Source of the DNA: Zygnema cylindricum | Lineage: Eukaryota; Streptophyta; Zygnematophyceae; Zygnematales; Zygnemataceae | NCBI GenBank assembly: GCA_037447655.1 | Contig: JBBHKE010000159.1 | Location: 58,762-122,761 of the forward strand | Reading direction: 5' to 3' | DNA: 64,000 nt | In this document: one piece after another, positions 47,477-58,641 of the stretch | How positions within the stretch are numbered: the stretch's first letter is position 1 | How the letters are laid out: each line of letters opens with the position of its first letter | Notes under the pieces: model-generated | The model's input: only the letters and a program-made list of their open reading frames with translations | Databases searched by the model: none | What the model was told of the DNA's origin: nothing | Program-made: the position numbers and the translations under genes

Positions 47477-47566
47477 TGCCGAGTCCTTTTCGGTCTGATT
47501 TGTACCTGCAAGAATGTCATCTTCTCTAAAACATGGATAGCTAGGAAGCTCAAAGTCATCGGAATT

Positions 47567-48500
47567 TTATGACTCAAATCTGATTTTTACTAACTTTGTA
47601 TATTTGAAGGGATCCACAAACTTTCCTTCATCCATTACTACTAGATGCTTTACTAAGATTATATCTTCACTTTTTAGATCATAAACTCTATATCCTTTAA
47701 CATCCTCATCATATCCTAATAAGTATCCCGGTTTTCCTTTAGGATCTAGCTTCCTATTAGACCGATCTGTATCTAGACTGAATACTTGACTGCCGAAAAC
47801 CTTTAAGTGAGATATGTCTGGTTTCCGGCCTGTCCATCTCTCATAAGGTGTTTGATCTTTTATAGCTGAAGTAAGAACTATATTTTTGAGGTAATTAGCA
47901 CAGTTCATTGCTTCTGCCCAAAATCTTTTTCCTATCTTCTTATCTGACAACATACTTCTAGCACTATCACTTAGTGTTCTATTTAACCTTTCAGCTACCC
48001 CATTCTGTTCCGGGTTTTCTGGAACTGTCTTTTGGTGTTGGACCCCATCTTCCCTCAAAAAATCCTCAAACTGGTTAGAAGTATACTCTCCACCATTGTC
48101 ACTCCTTATTCTCTTGATTGGAGTTTCATGGAGTTTTTCGCTCCATGCTTTATATTGTCTAAAACAATCTTGAGCTTCGGACTTGTTTTTCAAAAAATAC
48201 ACTCGGGAATACCGAGACCAATCATCAGTGATAGTCATCATAAATCTCTTCCCACCCGGTGAGGGCACTTTAGCCGGTCCCCAAATATCTGTGTGTACTA
48301 GATCTAGAATTTTTTCTCCCTTATAGGTGGCTGTTTTAGGAAGGGTAATCTGTGTGCTTTACCTTGAGCACATCCATTACAATCACTTATATCATCACTC
48401 TCACTGAACTTAATCCCTTCCACCACTCCCATCTTTTTCATCTCTCTTAACTTATCTAGATTCACATGCCCAAGCCTCTTATGCCACATCATAATATCAT
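47567..48500 (-). pseudogene. Copia-5 integrase
   Basis: The pre-integrase zinc region MMWHKRLGHVNLDKL..CNGCAQGKAHRLPF is separated by a one-base break near 48305 from the core 48268-47567. The core has D (ITDDWSRYSRVY), D (RIRSDNGGEYTSNQF) and E (GVAERLNRTLSD), all intact. The C-terminal block PGYLLGYDEDVKGYRVYDL follows. Confidence 0.92.
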
Positions 48501-48648
48501 GAACACCAGCATAATAAAGTTTCTTCTTTCATTACTTAAGATCAGCCTAAACATACCATGGCTACCTTTCTCAGCAATGAAATAGACATCATCCTCATGA
48601 CTAGCAGTAAAAACTCCTCCCGTGTGCTAGTAAAAAAACTCTTATCAT

Positions 48649-50033
48649 CTAATACTGATGTAGAGATAAGATTTTGTTCAGTTCCGGAATAAACAATACA
48701 TCGGAGAATGTTAATATGGATGTCTTTCCTTCTACTAACACTTTTAGATCTACCGATCCTACAAGAGTAGTGGTGACTATCCTCCCATCCCCGTACTCTA
48801 TCTCTACCGTGGGAATCTTTCTTATCTTAGTGAAAAGGTGTCTATCCTTACACATGTGCATGGAGGCACCTGAATCTACAATCCAGCCTGCTTCACCTTT
48901 CAATCCACCGTAAGCACATTTATGCCTTCGTGGAATTTCGACCTCATTTTTCGCCTCCAACTCCTCATCCAAAAGGAGCTCATCGTCCTCGTCCTTGGAT
49001 TCCGCTTCAAGTACCTGTGTGACAAGGGCCTTTTTCTTTTCTCTCGGGGTACCACCGGTTTGCCCCTCCTTTAACCGAAGCTCGGTTAGCTTAGTGCACT
49101 CTGCCATATAGTGCTCGGTTTCTTACAAAAATGACATAAACCTTTGGGAGCCCTTGGTTTGAACTCGTCGGCTTGTTTTTTCTCCTCCTTACCCCCATAG
49201 TTTCCGACCGGTTTTCGAGAATCCCTATTCCTCCAATTAGTCGCTGTTGCCAAGGCTTGGCCACTTTTTCATCCCCTTCGGATCTCAATTGTATTCTCTT
49301 GAACGAGAATCATCCCTACCACTGAGTTCCATATCCACTTTGAGTCCCGCAAGTCCTGCACATGGTTGACTATGTTCTCGAACTCATAGGGTAACTTCAT
49401 CAGTAAATAGTTAACCTTTTCTTTTTCACTAAAATCTTTTCCCGCACTCTCTAGCTCCATGAAAAGTGTAGCAAGTTCATTGCAAAAATCTAACATATTT
49501 CCCCCTTTCTATACATACTCCTTAACTTCCTAATCAGCCAACAGTTGTTGCTGAATCGTACCACTTCGGTACATCTCTATGAGAGCCATCCAAAGATCGG
49601 ATGCCCTTTCTACCTGCAAATGAAGACATGCAAGTCCTTGAGTGAGATGGCTGAGGATGAAGTGCTTTGCCGCCATATTGTTGAAGTCCCAGGTTTCAGT
49701 ATCATTCTCCTCATTCCTCGGAATAGGTGACATGAATGTCGAACCAGTTGCTATTGGTGTGGTCGTCTCCTTCTCCTTACCTTTGTCCACCACCTCTCAT
49801 TCTTTTGTTTCCTCCATTGAAGGTGGATCCTCTTTCTTGGTGAACCTGGTTCCTCCAATCCCTGGAGGAATTTCAAGACTTGATGGACGCCCCAATCCTC
49901 CACTCACTATCCCCCTAAACCTTTTTTCGCATAGAGCTCCTATCATCATACTTTCCTAGTATATGAAGCCAGTTCCATTAAAGATTGGTACCCTAGAGGG
50001 TGGGCCCATAACCTGAAACTCTGAGACCTCCAT
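48649..50033 (-). pseudogene. Copia-5 gag and protease
   Basis: The ATG at 50033-50031 is inside the 5' LTR (MEVSEFQ), and the frame crosses the PBS (VMGPPSRVPIFNGTGFIY). It meets TAG (49958-49956) where Trp is expected and TGA near 49797. Frames 49793-49530, 49496-49269 and 49288-49091 follow with gag features (AAKHFILSHLTQGLACLHL, KVNYLLMKLPYEFENIV). A frameshift sits inside the CCHC knuckle (CHFCKK..EHYMAEC, about 49105). The protease site WIVDSGASMHMC is intact. Confidence 0.9.
49999..50013 (-). other. Copia-5 half-tRNA-iMet primer binding site
   Basis: On the - strand GGTTATGGGCCCACC directly follows the 5' LTR. It is a perfect 15-base complement of the anticodon arm of plant initiator tRNA-Met (GGUGGGCCCAUAACC). 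Confidence 0.92.
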
Positions 50034-51058
50034 AAGTCCTCAGAGTGGATAGCTTCCAAGAAGCCTCTAAGGTAATCCTGACCCCTTTGTGTTTCAGCAA
50101 AAATAACCGCCACCGTGGCAGACAAAAACCCTGACCTCCTGCACCTCGTGAAGGTAAGACTCCCGTGAGTCGATAGCAAAAAGAATCTCTGAATTTGCTC
50201 CCCTGAGCAGTAAGTTATGCAGGGTCAAAGTTGACCTTTTGTACAGAAGCTCTCTGGGAGAGAGGGTCCTATCTTCTAATTTTTCTAAGTCCTTTCTCTC
50301 TCACAGACTCTATCTACTGATGTACGGACCAATCAGATTACTGTTCCGTACGCAAAAGTACAGCAACCGGTGTACTTTATGTACGGACAGTGTACGACAT
50401 GGCCTAAATGTCCACACGTGGAATGTCCGGATTCGCTCTTTTAATCCTCGGAGATGCCGCCCTCCAATGTAGCATCGCCACGTGTCATCCGATGTGGCAA
50501 TGTCCAAAAACCGCCGAATTCGTCTTCCGCGATCTCGACGTTAATTCCGGCCGTCCGATTAAACTCGCATTTGATCGTAGCCGTAATAAATACATGCGCG
50601 GTATTTGTTTCGCTTACGAAATCAATGCGCGGTATTGATTTCTTTTCCGTACCGCAATTCGTACTTTTACACTACCATATCTATGTATCCCGTTAACTGT
50701 TATAGTTAAATGATTTATCCCACGGTTACATGTATATATAATTATCGTACTATATATTATGTAACAGTACTTCTAGACTTAACGGCTAAGGCTACCGGCT
50801 ATCTACTATCTGTCGGCCGGCAGGTACCAGGATCAAATCCTGCCGCCGGCACATACCTTTTAGTAATTAATCCCTAGACTAATATAATTTCCCGTAAACC
50901 TGAGGATAGCCTAAGTAGCCATGGCTCTAGCTTCCTCTCCAATTTCTCAGTGACTGCGACAAGTTTGAGAGTTGGAGAGAGAAGTTAGAGGTAGACTGCC
51001 TCGGCTTCTTTGTTTCTATTCAGACCTAGAAAATACTTAAAAACCACTAATTTCTACA
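50014..51058 (-). repeat. Copia-5 5' LTR (contains gag ATG)
   Basis: A 1045-bp partner of 44619-45665. The last 20 sense bases encode M-E-V-S-E-F and part of Q. CACGTG boxes occur as in the 3' copy. Confidence 0.95.
50774..50853 (+). other. tRNA-like block, antisense in Copia-5 5' LTR
   Basis: The best preserved copy of this LTR's block: AACGGCTAAGGCTACCGG (D-arm-like) and GGTACCAGGATCAAATCCTG with a paired T stem and loop ATCAAAT, followed by CCGCCGGCACA. Confidence 0.5.
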
Positions 51059-51063
51059 GTTTT

Positions 51064-51267
51064 GATTTTGTTAATTTCAGCCATTAATGTGCTAATTAAT
51101 AGCAAATCATCTACATATACTGCTATATACACTATCCCATTTTCACCCTTTAAAACGTAGACAGAGTGATCAGAACTTATCTTTTGAAATCCTAGACTAG
51201 TCAAGAATTCATCAAGCTTTATATTCCACTGTTTGGGGGCCTGTTTTAGGCCGTACAAAGATTTTAG
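51064..51267 (-). pseudogene. Copia-4 RT palm segment between two insertions
   Basis: The frame KSLYGLKQAPKQWNIKLDEFL..SSDHSVYVLKGENGIVYIAVYVDDLLLISTLMAEINKIKT contains the catalytic YVDD. It is bounded by the solo LTR (51268) and by Copia-5 (ends 51058). Confidence 0.92.
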
Positions 51268-52600
51268 TGTTGTTCTTTGGTCTAAAATAGACCGCAGAAG
51301 CAACCCAAACTATCATGCAAGAAGTTATGCAAAGCTAGGCTAATGAACAATCATTTGAAATGCATCCTCCATTGGCGTACACAGACACAACAAACAACAT
51401 TTAGGGTTTCATGGAATAATCATCATAAATAAACCTTATTAGAACATCTAAGGTTTGATGGAATAATCGACATAAACAAACCCTAGGACAAATGCATAAA
51501 CAATGCATATCAAACATATATAAAATAACATATATAAATAATAAAAACAAATGCATTACACATAAACAAAAGTGTAATCAAAGTATAATCAAATAATCAT
51601 TATATCATTCAAAGTGCATGACCTAATCGACAACCCTAAAATACTACATCTTTGGTCCCCACTTTACTAACCAGCATTGATGATTAATTCCTAACAAAGC
51701 TCATTCATATATATACACTCGTGAGCTGTCAATCAATCACTAAGTGTCAATATAACCAACATACATTACGTAACTGTCATCAAGTCCTATTTAACCATAA
51801 TAGACCATCACTAAGAAAAAATTAATCCTAAGCGTACACCTGAAAGTCAAACAATCGTAAGCGTACACTTGTCTACAAGTACGACATCGTACACACACAA
51901 ATTAAACTATCGAAAACCCTAATTGATCGCTTAAATATAAACATCATAATCACATCTAATTTATTAATACATATACGACAAGAAAATGTTTCTTCAAATA
52001 TTTACACCGACGCATCCACAAATCCGCGTCATAAGTGACAACTTGCTTAGTCACTTGTCGATAAGTCCACGTAGTGAACCGACATCGCATATGTACGGTC
52101 CACTTAATAACACGTCATCAAACAATACGATCCCTTGGAAATATCAGCGGATGACGTTCGCCCTCCACATGTAACTCAAATCACTAGTAAAAAAAAACCG
52201 TACCATCCAAATCCTGTCCGTACCGAAATCACGTACTTCGTCATAAATGTCGCACGTCGAAATTAGAATACACCTGTCAAATAAGACGAACCGTTTCGGT
52301 GACGTCCCTTTTAATAAATGCGGTCTGTCGCATTATGTTTCGTATGGCCGACGTACTTTTCAAATCCTTCGAATATTTCAGATCGAATCGCGAAGCGATC
52401 CGCCGTCCATTTTTATTTCGCATTTCGTATTTTTCGTACGCTTCTTCGCGTCACTCAATTTGTACTTTACATCACTTTAAATTCATTTTTCTTCTACCCC
52501 AAACCTGTAAATCCATTCGTACCACCACATTACTTTCAGTATTTACGTACGTACGCAAACATGCGCACGCATGTACGAAACTGAATCTTCAAAAACAACA
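51268..52600. mobile_element. Solo LTR inserted in Copia-4 RT
   Basis: 1333 bp with ends TGTTGTTCTTTGG and TTCAAAAACAACA, flanked by the 5-bp duplication TTTAG (51263-51267 and 52601-52605). It has no internal coding region. It interrupts the codons between LVCKL and KSLYGLKQAP. It matches no other LTR here, and its orientation is unknown. Confidence 0.88.
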
Positions 52601-52605
52601 TTTAG

Positions 52606-54015
52606 CAACTTGCATACTAAGTGCTCTTTTCTTGATTCCACATACTTTTCAGGCTGCTGCATGTAAATGGTCTCTTCTAGTTCTCCATGCAAAAATGTCG
52701 TTTTTACATCCATCTGATGAATTTCCATATCTTCTATAGCAGCTATGGACAACATAATCCTAACTGTTGGAAATCTTACAACCGGAGAAAATGTTTCTTC
52801 AAAATCGATTCCTTCCTTTTGATTGTACCACTTTGCCACAAGTCTAGCCTTATATCGTTCAATGGTGTTATCAAGATTTAACTTCACCTTGAATACCCAT
52901 TTGATGCCGATCGCTTTTCGGTCTGGAGGAAGGTCGACAAGTTCCCATGTTTGAGCCTCCATGATTGACTTCATTTCGTCGTTTGCCGCCTCAATCCAGT
53001 GATTCCGCTCTGGTGATGAGAAGGCCTCTTGGATGGTCAAGGGCTCCCCTGAGACTGCCGAGTAGGCAAAGTGAGAGCTTGCTTGCAAGCGGCTGCTTGA
53101 TCTTCTTCCCCCCGGAAATTCTGAGGCTGAGATCGTCGGATGCCGCGCATTGCGCTGATTGCGCTGATTGCGTTGGTTGCGATCCGTGTGTATTGACTGC
53201 TCTTGGTCCATCTGGACCCGAAGTTGGTGAGGAATTTGGAGAGAGGCTGACTCCGGAGTCATTACCTGAGTGTGTGGAATCTGCGGGACAATTTCCTGCA
53301 TGCAATCTAAGATGACATACTCCTGTACTTGTTGTTGCTTTTGCTTCTCTGTTATTTGAAATAAATCTATGGAGTCTAGTTTATCTTTAACAATGATGTT
53401 TCTAGCTACAACGATTTTTTGCCTTTCAAACACAAAGACTCTATAACCTTTTGAGTGATCATCATATCCTAACAGAATACCCGGTAATCCCTTCGGTTCC
53501 ATTTTCCATCTATCTGTAGACGTATCCAATATAAAGCATTGACTACCAAAGACTTTGAAATGGCTAACATCTAGTTTGCTACCTGTCCAGATCTCGTAAG
53601 GAGTTGTTTCTACCGATCTTGATCCTATCCTATTTTTAATATTCGATGTATATTCACCACCATTGTCCGATCTGAGCTGTAAAATAGATGAATTATGAAG
53701 TTTTTCAGCCCATGCTTTATAGTGTTTGAAGTGACCAAACACTTCACTCTTCTTCTTCATGAAGTAAAATTTTGTAAACCTGGAGAAATCATCTGTAAAG
53801 GTGACCATATATTTCATCCCTCCGGCAGATGGAACCTTCGCCGGACCAAAGACATCCGAATGAATTTGTTGTAAAAGTTTCGTTGACCGATGCTCAGACT
53901 CCTTAGGAAATGGCAATTTGTGGATTTTGCCTAAAGCGCAACCATCGCAAGTTTTGACCGGCCCATCTGTGATTGATACACCCTCTATTTTTCCAGCAAT
54001 GACCATTTTCCTCAA
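52606..54015 (-). pseudogene. Copia-4 integrase (internally deleted) and RT start
   Basis: One long open frame starts in the pre-integrase zinc region (CDGCALGKIHKLPF). The core has D (FTDDFSRFTKF) and D (LRSDNGGEYTSN), then jumps to IKNRIGSRSVETTPYEIWTG. By comparison with Copia-1 about 65 residues are missing in frame, including the catalytic Glu of SERLNRT. A QRNQRNQRN repeat is in the linker. RT follows (NHWIEAANDEMKSIMEAQTWELVDLPPDRKAIGIKWVFK) up to LVCKL at the solo LTR. Confidence 0.92.
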
Positions 54016-55451
54016 ACTATCATAATAACATGGCCTAATCTTTTATGCCACAACTCATCTGAGTTCAAAGCACCGGAGTAAAAACCATCATTCTCTTTGG
54101 TATTAGCCATATCCATGCGATACATCATGCTACTATCTCTAGTACCTGTAACCGCAACCTTGCCATTTTTGCTAACAACCTGCCGACCATTTTTCAAATT
54201 AACCTCAAAGCCTTTGCTCTCTACTTACGACGTAGAAAACAGATTTTTCTTAAAGTCAGGCACAAATAAGACATTGTGAAGAGTCCTTTCAATTGCTTTT
54301 CCTCCTACATCAACTAGTAAGGACACATCACCCACAACACGAGTTTGGACACTCATTCCACAAGCATAATAAATATTTTTCTCCGGAGTTGTTTTCAGAT
54401 TTTTGAAGATGTTCCTGTTCCAGCACATGTGGGCTGACGCTCCTGTATCCATTATCCATCCGGGGTCCTTGGCGCCCTCCATTGCAGCCGCCATAGCGAA
54501 TACATCTATATTGTCCTCTGTAGACACCGTGAAAGTCTCGTCTTGGAGAGACGAAGAAGTTGAAAATAGTGCATTTCCACGAGGCGTAGTCCCCGTGAAG
54601 CCTTTGTAAAACTGGCTTTGTTGCCATCCCGGCCGGTATAAACCTGTATCGTTAGCTTTTTGAAGCTTAGGACAAAATTTGTATCCATGACCTCTCTCAC
54701 TACAATAAAAGCATGCATTGTTGGATTGTCTATTTCCACCTTGATTAAAATGTCTGAACTGATTAAACTGATTCCTTTGCTGATTAAACTGTCCTTTTCT
54801 CTCAAAGGCTGAATTAAAAGCCTCTCCTTGCTCAACATTGAGAATATTAGATGTAGCTTCCTCCTCTAGTAAAATATTGATGGCTAATTGTAAAGTCCAG
54901 CTAGCTTTATCTTTCTGTTTGAGTATGTCAGATGCTCCTTTCATACTACGAGGGAGACCCCTCATGAGCAATGCCGCCTGTTGAAAAGGAGGAAACAACC
55001 CACCTGCACAAGGATGTGCATCTACAAGGATACAAAATTTGTTAGAATATTCAGCCATTGTATCGCCAGTGTAGTTATAGTCCCAAATTTTTCCAGCCAA
55101 TAGAAGCTCTACCTGGACATTGGCCTTTTCATAATCACTTTTAAAAGATTTCCAAATATCAATTGCTTTTTTCATCTTTATCCGAGACATAGCTAAGTCC
55201 TCAGATATACAAAATTTCAGAATAGAACGAGCTTGCGTATTTTTCTTAGACCATGACGGATCAGATTCATCCAGCGAACCATCCAATATATCCAAAAGAT
55301 TGACATTTTCAAAATATGTTTCCACCATATCCGCCCAGTAAACATACTTATCCCCGGAAAAGATAGGAATTCTTGATGACAGGCCCATAACCTGTTGTTC
55401 TACAACCACCGGTGCAGGTGGAGGAGCAGCAGTAGTAGTAGAAGTAGACAT
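54016..55451 (-). pseudogene. Copia-4 gag and protease
   Basis: The ATG at 55451-55449 is inside the 5' LTR; 59 bases of gag are LTR-encoded. The open frame 55451-54225 (408 codons) holds gag (IPIFSGDKYVYWADMVETYF, LLAGKIWDYNYTGDTMAEY), an intact CCHC knuckle CFYCSERGHGYKFC and the protease site WIMDTGASAHMC. A TAA near 54224 stops it. The frame reopens 54197-54012 and shifts just after ELWHKRLGHV. Confidence 0.92.
55378..55392 (-). other. Copia-4 half-tRNA-iMet primer binding site
   Basis: On the - strand GGTTATGGGCCTGTC directly follows the LTR. The first 11 bases match the initiator tRNA-Met anticodon-arm complement. It is read as gag codons V-M-G-L-S. Confidence 0.85.
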
Positions 55452-56025
55452 GATACACTCTCAAAAGCTATCAAGAATCCTACCAAACAGCTGTTCTTAA
55501 GTGCTTACCAATTCTTATACAAGCATCTAAACCTCACAAAACTCTATCAGAATATAGAGTAGCATAAACAATATAACTCCCAAAGTTATAACACAATTCA
55601 CCCGACAACACTCAAGATATAATACTCAGAAGTTTCCCAAAAATTGTCTACAGTTTTACTACTTCGAAGTCTGGATGCATAATATGTTATGAGTCCTAAG
55701 TCTTATACTTGTGTTGAACTGGCATTACCTATGTACTTGAGAGGTACATCAAACCACCAAGCTACCACTAATCTGTCAAGCTACCACTATCACTAAGCTA
55801 CCACTGAGCTATCACTAAACTAACTAGAATCGTATCCATCGCAGTTGCTCTATCCTGTACAGAATCACATTAAGAATATCAGACGTTGCGTTGTCCTAAA
55901 TGTGTTGCAGCTTCGCTGTTGCGCTGCTCTGCTGTTGCGCTGCTTTGTCTGTATAGCAGCTGCGCTGCTTTGTCTGTAAAGCAGCTGCGCTGCTCTGAGA
56001 CTGAAAGCTTTCCAAAAAGACAACA
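55393..56025 (-). repeat. Copia-4 5' LTR (contains gag start)
   Basis: A 633-bp partner of 42812-43531, with TG..CA ends and the short version of the minisatellite. Confidence 0.92.
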
Positions 56026-56030
56026 CCAAG

Positions 56031-57145
56031 GAATGTTTAACTTAACCTCAGTAATGAATAGAAGAGTGCTTATCTGGTGGTGTCTCGAGCTTGATGATCT
56101 GGCATAAGCGGATGGGGCCTATGCATTTTGATAGGTTGAGGGAAATGAAGAAGCTGGGTGTAGTAGAAGGCATTCAGTTTCGGGCTAATGAAATGATGGA
56201 TGATTGTAGTGGCTGTGCCCAAGGTAAGGCTCACAGACTTCCCTTTCCCAAAACTGCAACATATAGAGGTATGAAGATACTAGATCTTGTCCACACAGTT
56301 ATCTGGGGACCAACCAGAGTACCTTTGGTTGGGAATAAGAGGTATATGCCGACAATTACTGATGATTGGTCCAAATATTCTAGAGTCTACTTCCTAAAAG
56401 CAAAGTCTGAAACATCAACTTACTTCAAAGAATATAAAGCTTGGAGTGAGAAGTTGCATGGAACCCCCATTAAGAGAATAAGAAGTGATAATGGGACAGA
56501 GTATACCTCTAACCAGTTTGAAGAATACTTGAGAGATGAGGGAGTTCAGCATCAGAAAACTGTACCGAATAATCCAAAACAAAATGGGGTAGCTAAGAGG
56601 TTGAACCAAACTTTGGGAGATAGTGTGTGTAGCATGTTGGCAGATAAAAAAATAGGAAGAAGATTTTGGGCAGAAGCCATGAACTCTGCTAATTACATTA
56701 AGAATAGAGTCCCCACTACAACTGTTAAAGGAATGACACCTTATGAGAGATTGGTTGGAGAGAAACCGAATATTTCTCACTTGATAGTATTCGATAGTCA
56801 AGTTTATAGCCTTGACACAGATAAGAAAACTGGAAAAACTAGATGCTAAAAGGAAACCGGGATACTTTGTGGGATATGATGAGGATGTCAAGGGATATAG
56901 ATTCTATGACTTTGCTAAACAAGACATCATTCTGGTAAAACATCTAGTTGTCATGGATGAAGGGAAGTCTTTTGATCCTTTCAAATACACTAAGAAAATT
57001 AGAATCAGTTTTGAGTCCGAGAGTGAGGAGGACTTAGATCTTCCCATAATGGATATTAGTGAAAACATGATTGCAGATTCAGGGGAGATCAAAGATGGGG
57101 GAGATATTGCAGAATCTCCTCATATTTCTACGCATTCATAAAAGA
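56031..57145 (+). pseudogene. Copia-2 integrase
   Basis: It continues protease/pre-integrase after Copia-4 (GMFNLTS.., then WHKRMGPMHFDRLREM and CSGCAQGKAHRLPF). The core in 56091-56849 has D (ITDDWSKYSRVYF) and D (RIRSDNGTEYTSNQF). The third acidic position reads AKRLNQT, so Glu is Lys. A frameshift near 56840 leads to PGYFVGYDEDVKGYRFYDF (56812-57141). Confidence 0.88.
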
Positions 57146-58641
57146 GAGAGGAAGAAGAGCTAGAACTGACTTCCATTGATAGAGGAGATGAAGAGAGAGT
57201 GCGGAGTAATCCAAGACTTCCCTCCATTTTAGCTACGGACTTTGAGGGAGGACGCAGGAGCAACAAACGATTACAAGAAAAACGGGCTGCTCACAAGGAA
57301 ACAAAGCTATCTCACCCAGATGAGCCTCAGTCATACTCGGAGGCAATGGACAATCCGAAGAGAGATAGATGGGTTAGAGCCATAAATGATGAAATGGCTT
57401 CAATTATGGTGGCTAATACGTTGGAGCTCGTGGACTGCCCTCCAAACATAAAACCTATTGGGTGCAAATGGGTATTTAAATTGAAACTGAACCCAGATAA
57501 TAGCATTGAAAGATATAAGGCTAGGTTGGTAGCAAAGGGATTCACCCAAAAAGAGGGAATAGATTATGAGGAGACTTTTGCTCTGGTGGTTCGGTTCCCA
57601 TTTGTAAAGATTATCCTTAGTCTAGCAGCAGCGGAAGACATGGAAATTCACCAGATGGATATTAAGACCGCCTTCCTCAACGGTGAACTAGAAGAAGAAA
57701 TCTTTATGCTGCAGCTAGAGGGTTTTGTACAGGAAGGAGAGGAGAGCAAAGTCTGCAGGCTCATAAAGTCATTATATGGACTGAAGCAGGCTCTCAAACA
57801 ATGGAACTAGATGAGTTCATCACCAGTCTAGGATATATTCAGATCAGTTCTGACCACTCTATTTATATGTTTGAGGATGAGAATGGTGTGATTTTTATTG
57901 CAATTTATGTCGATAATTTGTTGGTGTCAAGGTAGTCTATAGAAAAGATCAATAAGCTAAAGACAGATCTTAGGAGCAGATTAGACATGAAGGATTTAGG
58001 GGGGGCTAAATATATTTTGGGGATTTAAATGGAAAGAGATAGGGGAAGAGGATGATCAGACTTACTCAGAAAAAAGCTATCGGAAATATGCTTGAGAAAT
58101 ATTAGATGGAAAAGGCAAACATTTGTACCACTCCCAGGGACTTGAAAAAAGTAAGTGATAGGAGTGTAGAAGGAGTGATGATACTAGATGATCAGATGAG
58201 TCCAGAAGAGAGACAATTTATGAAGTCTATTCCTTACAAACAGGTTGTAGGAAGCTTGATTTACTTTATGAATTGTACCAGATCGGACATAGCGGCAGCA
58301 GTTGAAGTCCTCAGTAGGAGTCTTAATGATCATAGGAAGAGAGACAAGGAGGCAGCCAAAAGAGTCATGAGATACTGGTAGGAACCACAGATTTTTGGTT
58401 GCACTTAGGAGGGGAGCACACTGACATCACCACTTGGAGTGATGCGAATTATGGGGATGAACGTATGAGAAGATGCACTTCTGGGTATGTGTTGTATGTG
58501 GGGGAAGGTGTTTGTTGTTGGAGTAGCAAGCAACAAAAGGTGGTTGCTCAGTCCACTATGGAGGCTAAGTACATGGCCTCTTGTTCTGCAGTGAAAGAGC
58601 TGATGTGGGTCAAGTCTTTATTGCAAGAACTGGGGTATATG
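57146..58641 (+). pseudogene. Copia-2 reverse transcriptase and RNase H (3' truncated)
   Basis: RT starts at 57199 (SNPRLPSILATDFEGGRRSNKRL, KPIGCKWVFKLKLNPDNSIERYK) and reaches LYGLKQALKQWN. Frame breaks follow near 57810. The YVDD site is read as YVDN near 57908. RNase H 58106-58641 (GSLIYFMNCTRSDIAAAVE, TWSDANYGDERM, MEAKYMASCSAVKELMWVKSLLQELGYM) ends abruptly at an LTR. Confidence 0.88.

Larger units (their letters stand above)
44619..51058 (-). mobile_element. Copia-5, Ty1/copia element inserted in Copia-4 RT
   Basis: A 6440-bp element on - with TSD GTTTT (44614-44618 and 51059-51063) and LTRs of 1047 and 1045 bp that look very similar. The coding region is the least damaged of the nest: three point stops (TGG to TAG, CAA to TAA, CAG to TAG), a few frameshifts and intact catalytic motifs. 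Confidence 0.95.
42812..56025 (-). mobile_element. Copia-4, Ty1/copia element inserted in Copia-2
   Basis: An element on - with TSD CCAAG (42807-42811 and 56026-56030). The span includes two later insertions, Copia-5 (44619-51058) and a solo LTR (51268-52600). Gag is of the Copia-1 type (MSTSTTT..VMGLSSRIPIF). The LTRs are 720 and 633 bp, differing mainly in a minisatellite. Confidence 0.93.

Noticed and set aside
45014-50696. Conserved 76-80-codon ORFs near 45014 and 50408
   Set aside because: They are LTR sequence of Copia-5, in antisense, and vary in frame in Copia-8.
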